The notes under the pieces: generated by a model | Database searches by the model: none | The model's input: only the letters and a program-made list of their open reading frames with translations | What the model was told of the DNA's origin: nothing | Translations under genes and position numbers: made by a program | From: Sphingobacterium sp. | Lineage (GTDB): Bacteria > Bacteroidota > Bacteroidia > Sphingobacteriales > Sphingobacteriaceae | Length of the DNA stretch: 33,833 bases | Reading direction: 5' to 3' | NCBI GenBank assembly: GCA_022712315.1 | Contig: JALAGS010000130.1 | Location: 1 to 33,833, forward strand | Shown: one piece after another, positions 32,932-33,833 of the stretch | How the letters are laid out: each line of letters begins with the position of its first letter | Position numbering within the stretch: the first letter of the stretch is position 1

Positions 32932-33833
32932 TCTCAAATATTAAATAAGGCGCAATCTTAGCAATTGCAAGATCTGAAAGTGTTCCTATTTTTGTCAAAT
33001 CTTCTATATTGACATAGCTTCCATGTTGATCTCGATAATTGACAATCAGTTTCGCATCTTTTGGGCTAAGATACGGATGTTTGGCCAATGAAATTGCATC
33101 AACCTTATTAATATTGATTTTTTTGATCCCATCCAAGCTGGATACAACAATATAATCTTTAATCAGATCATAAGTTTCAGCAGTAACACCATAAACCTCC
33201 TTTAACTGTTCAATACGATAGAATCCGCCAAGAACATCCTTATATTTCAAAATACGTTTGGAGAGTACAGAACCTATCCCCTTAAGACTCTTTAACGCAG
33301 TTGTGTCACAAGTATTGATATCAATAAGTTCAGCTTTATTACTTTCAAATTTATCATACAGCAAGGACGTTCTATTTTGCTGCTTCGTGATTTCTGAATC
33401 TGGACTTGTTTTGATTTGAATATAAGGTTCCAGACGCTTATAGAGCCGATCATTAATGGAGTAAATTTTCTTCAGATCGGTTTTTTTTCTAAATCGGCCC
33501 CCTTTACTTTCATAGTTTTTCAGTACCGCAATCTGTTTATCAGAAAGCCCCAATTTATGCCAGTCTGCATGTGGTAAATTATTTGGATCAAAATAGAATA
33601 GTTTGGACTCCTCTATAAGCGGGGTCTGCGAGCCCCGTGGCTTGTTTTCATTTTTAGTGGAATAGGTTATATTCAGCTCCTGTTTGTTTGCCGAACCGGA
33701 GATCTCCAGGGTGTCATGAAACGATTGTTCAAAAACTTTCGCCTGATTTGGAATTGGATCCTCAGCATCTCGTTTAATCAATGAATAGATCGTGACAAAC
33801 AGAGCGATTATCATCAAAATAATAAAAAAACCA
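32918..33833 (-). CDS. Helix-hairpin-helix (ComEA-like) protein, 5' end outside window
   Basis: The frame is open to the right edge; just inside it reads GFFIILMIIALFVTIYSLIKRD, a membrane helix, so the start lies beyond the window. The rest has several HhH repeats: LGLSDKQIAVLKNYESKGGRF, DINTCDTTALKSLKGIGSVL with SKRILKYKDVLGGFY, ININKVDAISLAKHPYLSPK and DLTKIGTLSDLAIAKIAPYL. HhH repeats bind DNA backbones; in ComEA they capture DNA for uptake at the membrane. The single membrane helix at the N-terminus and three to four HhH units fit the Bacteroidota proteins of this kind. A role in DNA uptake is inferred, not shown. It overlaps apt by 14 bases. Confidence 0.85.
   Translation of the reverse strand, partial: GFFIILMIIALFVTIYSLIKRDAEDPIPNQAKVFEQSFHDTLEISGSANKQELNITYSTKNENKPRGSQTPLIEESKLFYFDPNNLPHADWHKLGLSDKQIAVLKNYESKGGRFRKKTDLKKIYSINDRLYKRLEPYIQIKTSPDSEITKQQNRTSLLYDKFESNKAELIDINTCDTTALKSLKGIGSVLSKRILKYKDVLGGFYRIEQLKEVYGVTAETYDLIKDYIVVSSLDGIKKININKVDAISLAKHPYLSPKDAKLIVNYRDQHGSYVNIEDLTKIGTLSDLAIAKIAPYLIFENDSR

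Noticed and set aside
1..33833. CRISPR array, tRNA, rRNA, insertion sequence or prophage
   Set aside because: None of the required repeats, clover-leaf patterns, transposase or integrase motifs was seen anywhere in the window.

Overview
The window looks like a piece of chromosome from a Bacteroidota bacterium, most likely Sphingobacterium or a close relative (inferred from gene content, not from a search). The signs are a SusC/SusD pair followed by sulfatases, lipoprotein signals of the Bacteroidota kind, several TAnnTTTG -7 promoter boxes, and a low-to-moderate GC content. No rRNA, tRNA, CRISPR array, transposase, integrase or phage gene was seen.

Layout. Positions 1-4300 hold a PAP2 phosphatase cut by the left edge, a twin-arginine-type Gfo/Idh/MocA oxidoreductase, a CPBP membrane protease, a possible 29-residue membrane peptide and a VOC protein. 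Positions 4373-7887 form a candidate metal-uptake operon: a 124-residue unknown protein, a NicO/UreH-like permease with a His-rich loop, and a TonB-dependent receptor. Positions 8279-10636 carry a DUF2891 lipoprotein, a sirtuin and a small lipoprotein. Positions 10802-21388 are a glycan-utilisation region: a GH29 alpha-L-fucosidase, the unrelated rnhA on the other strand, then (in transcription order) susC, susD, a broken sulfatase and an intact sulfatase. Positions 21759-33833 are mostly housekeeping: trxB, a DEDDh exonuclease, an operon gpsA-hemF-M16-M16, a Rieske protein, ychF, a DUF2892 protein, an ATP-cone/nuclease fusion, and an operon of a helix-hairpin-helix protein, apt and ispE.

Main discovery. 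The sulfatase gene at 15179-16771 is interrupted by a small internal DNA inversion rather than by a simple frameshift. The 119 bp at 16358-16476, bounded by CATTG (16353-16357) and CAATG (16477-16481), is in reverse orientation. Flipping it on paper restores one continuous 530-codon sulfatase that aligns with the intact 540-residue neighbour through the missing stretch. The gene is therefore off in this sequence and could be turned on by one inversion. This may be an intragenic invertible switch, a fixed template-switch mutation, or an assembly artefact; no recombinase lies in the window.

Other points worth a look are two 20-bp direct repeats upstream of the metal operon, paired TGCCAACGCCA elements in the long susC leader, an 11-bp phased repeat cluster upstream of the fucosidase gene, the nucleotide-sensor/nuclease fusion, and a duplicated C-terminal module in the fucosidase.
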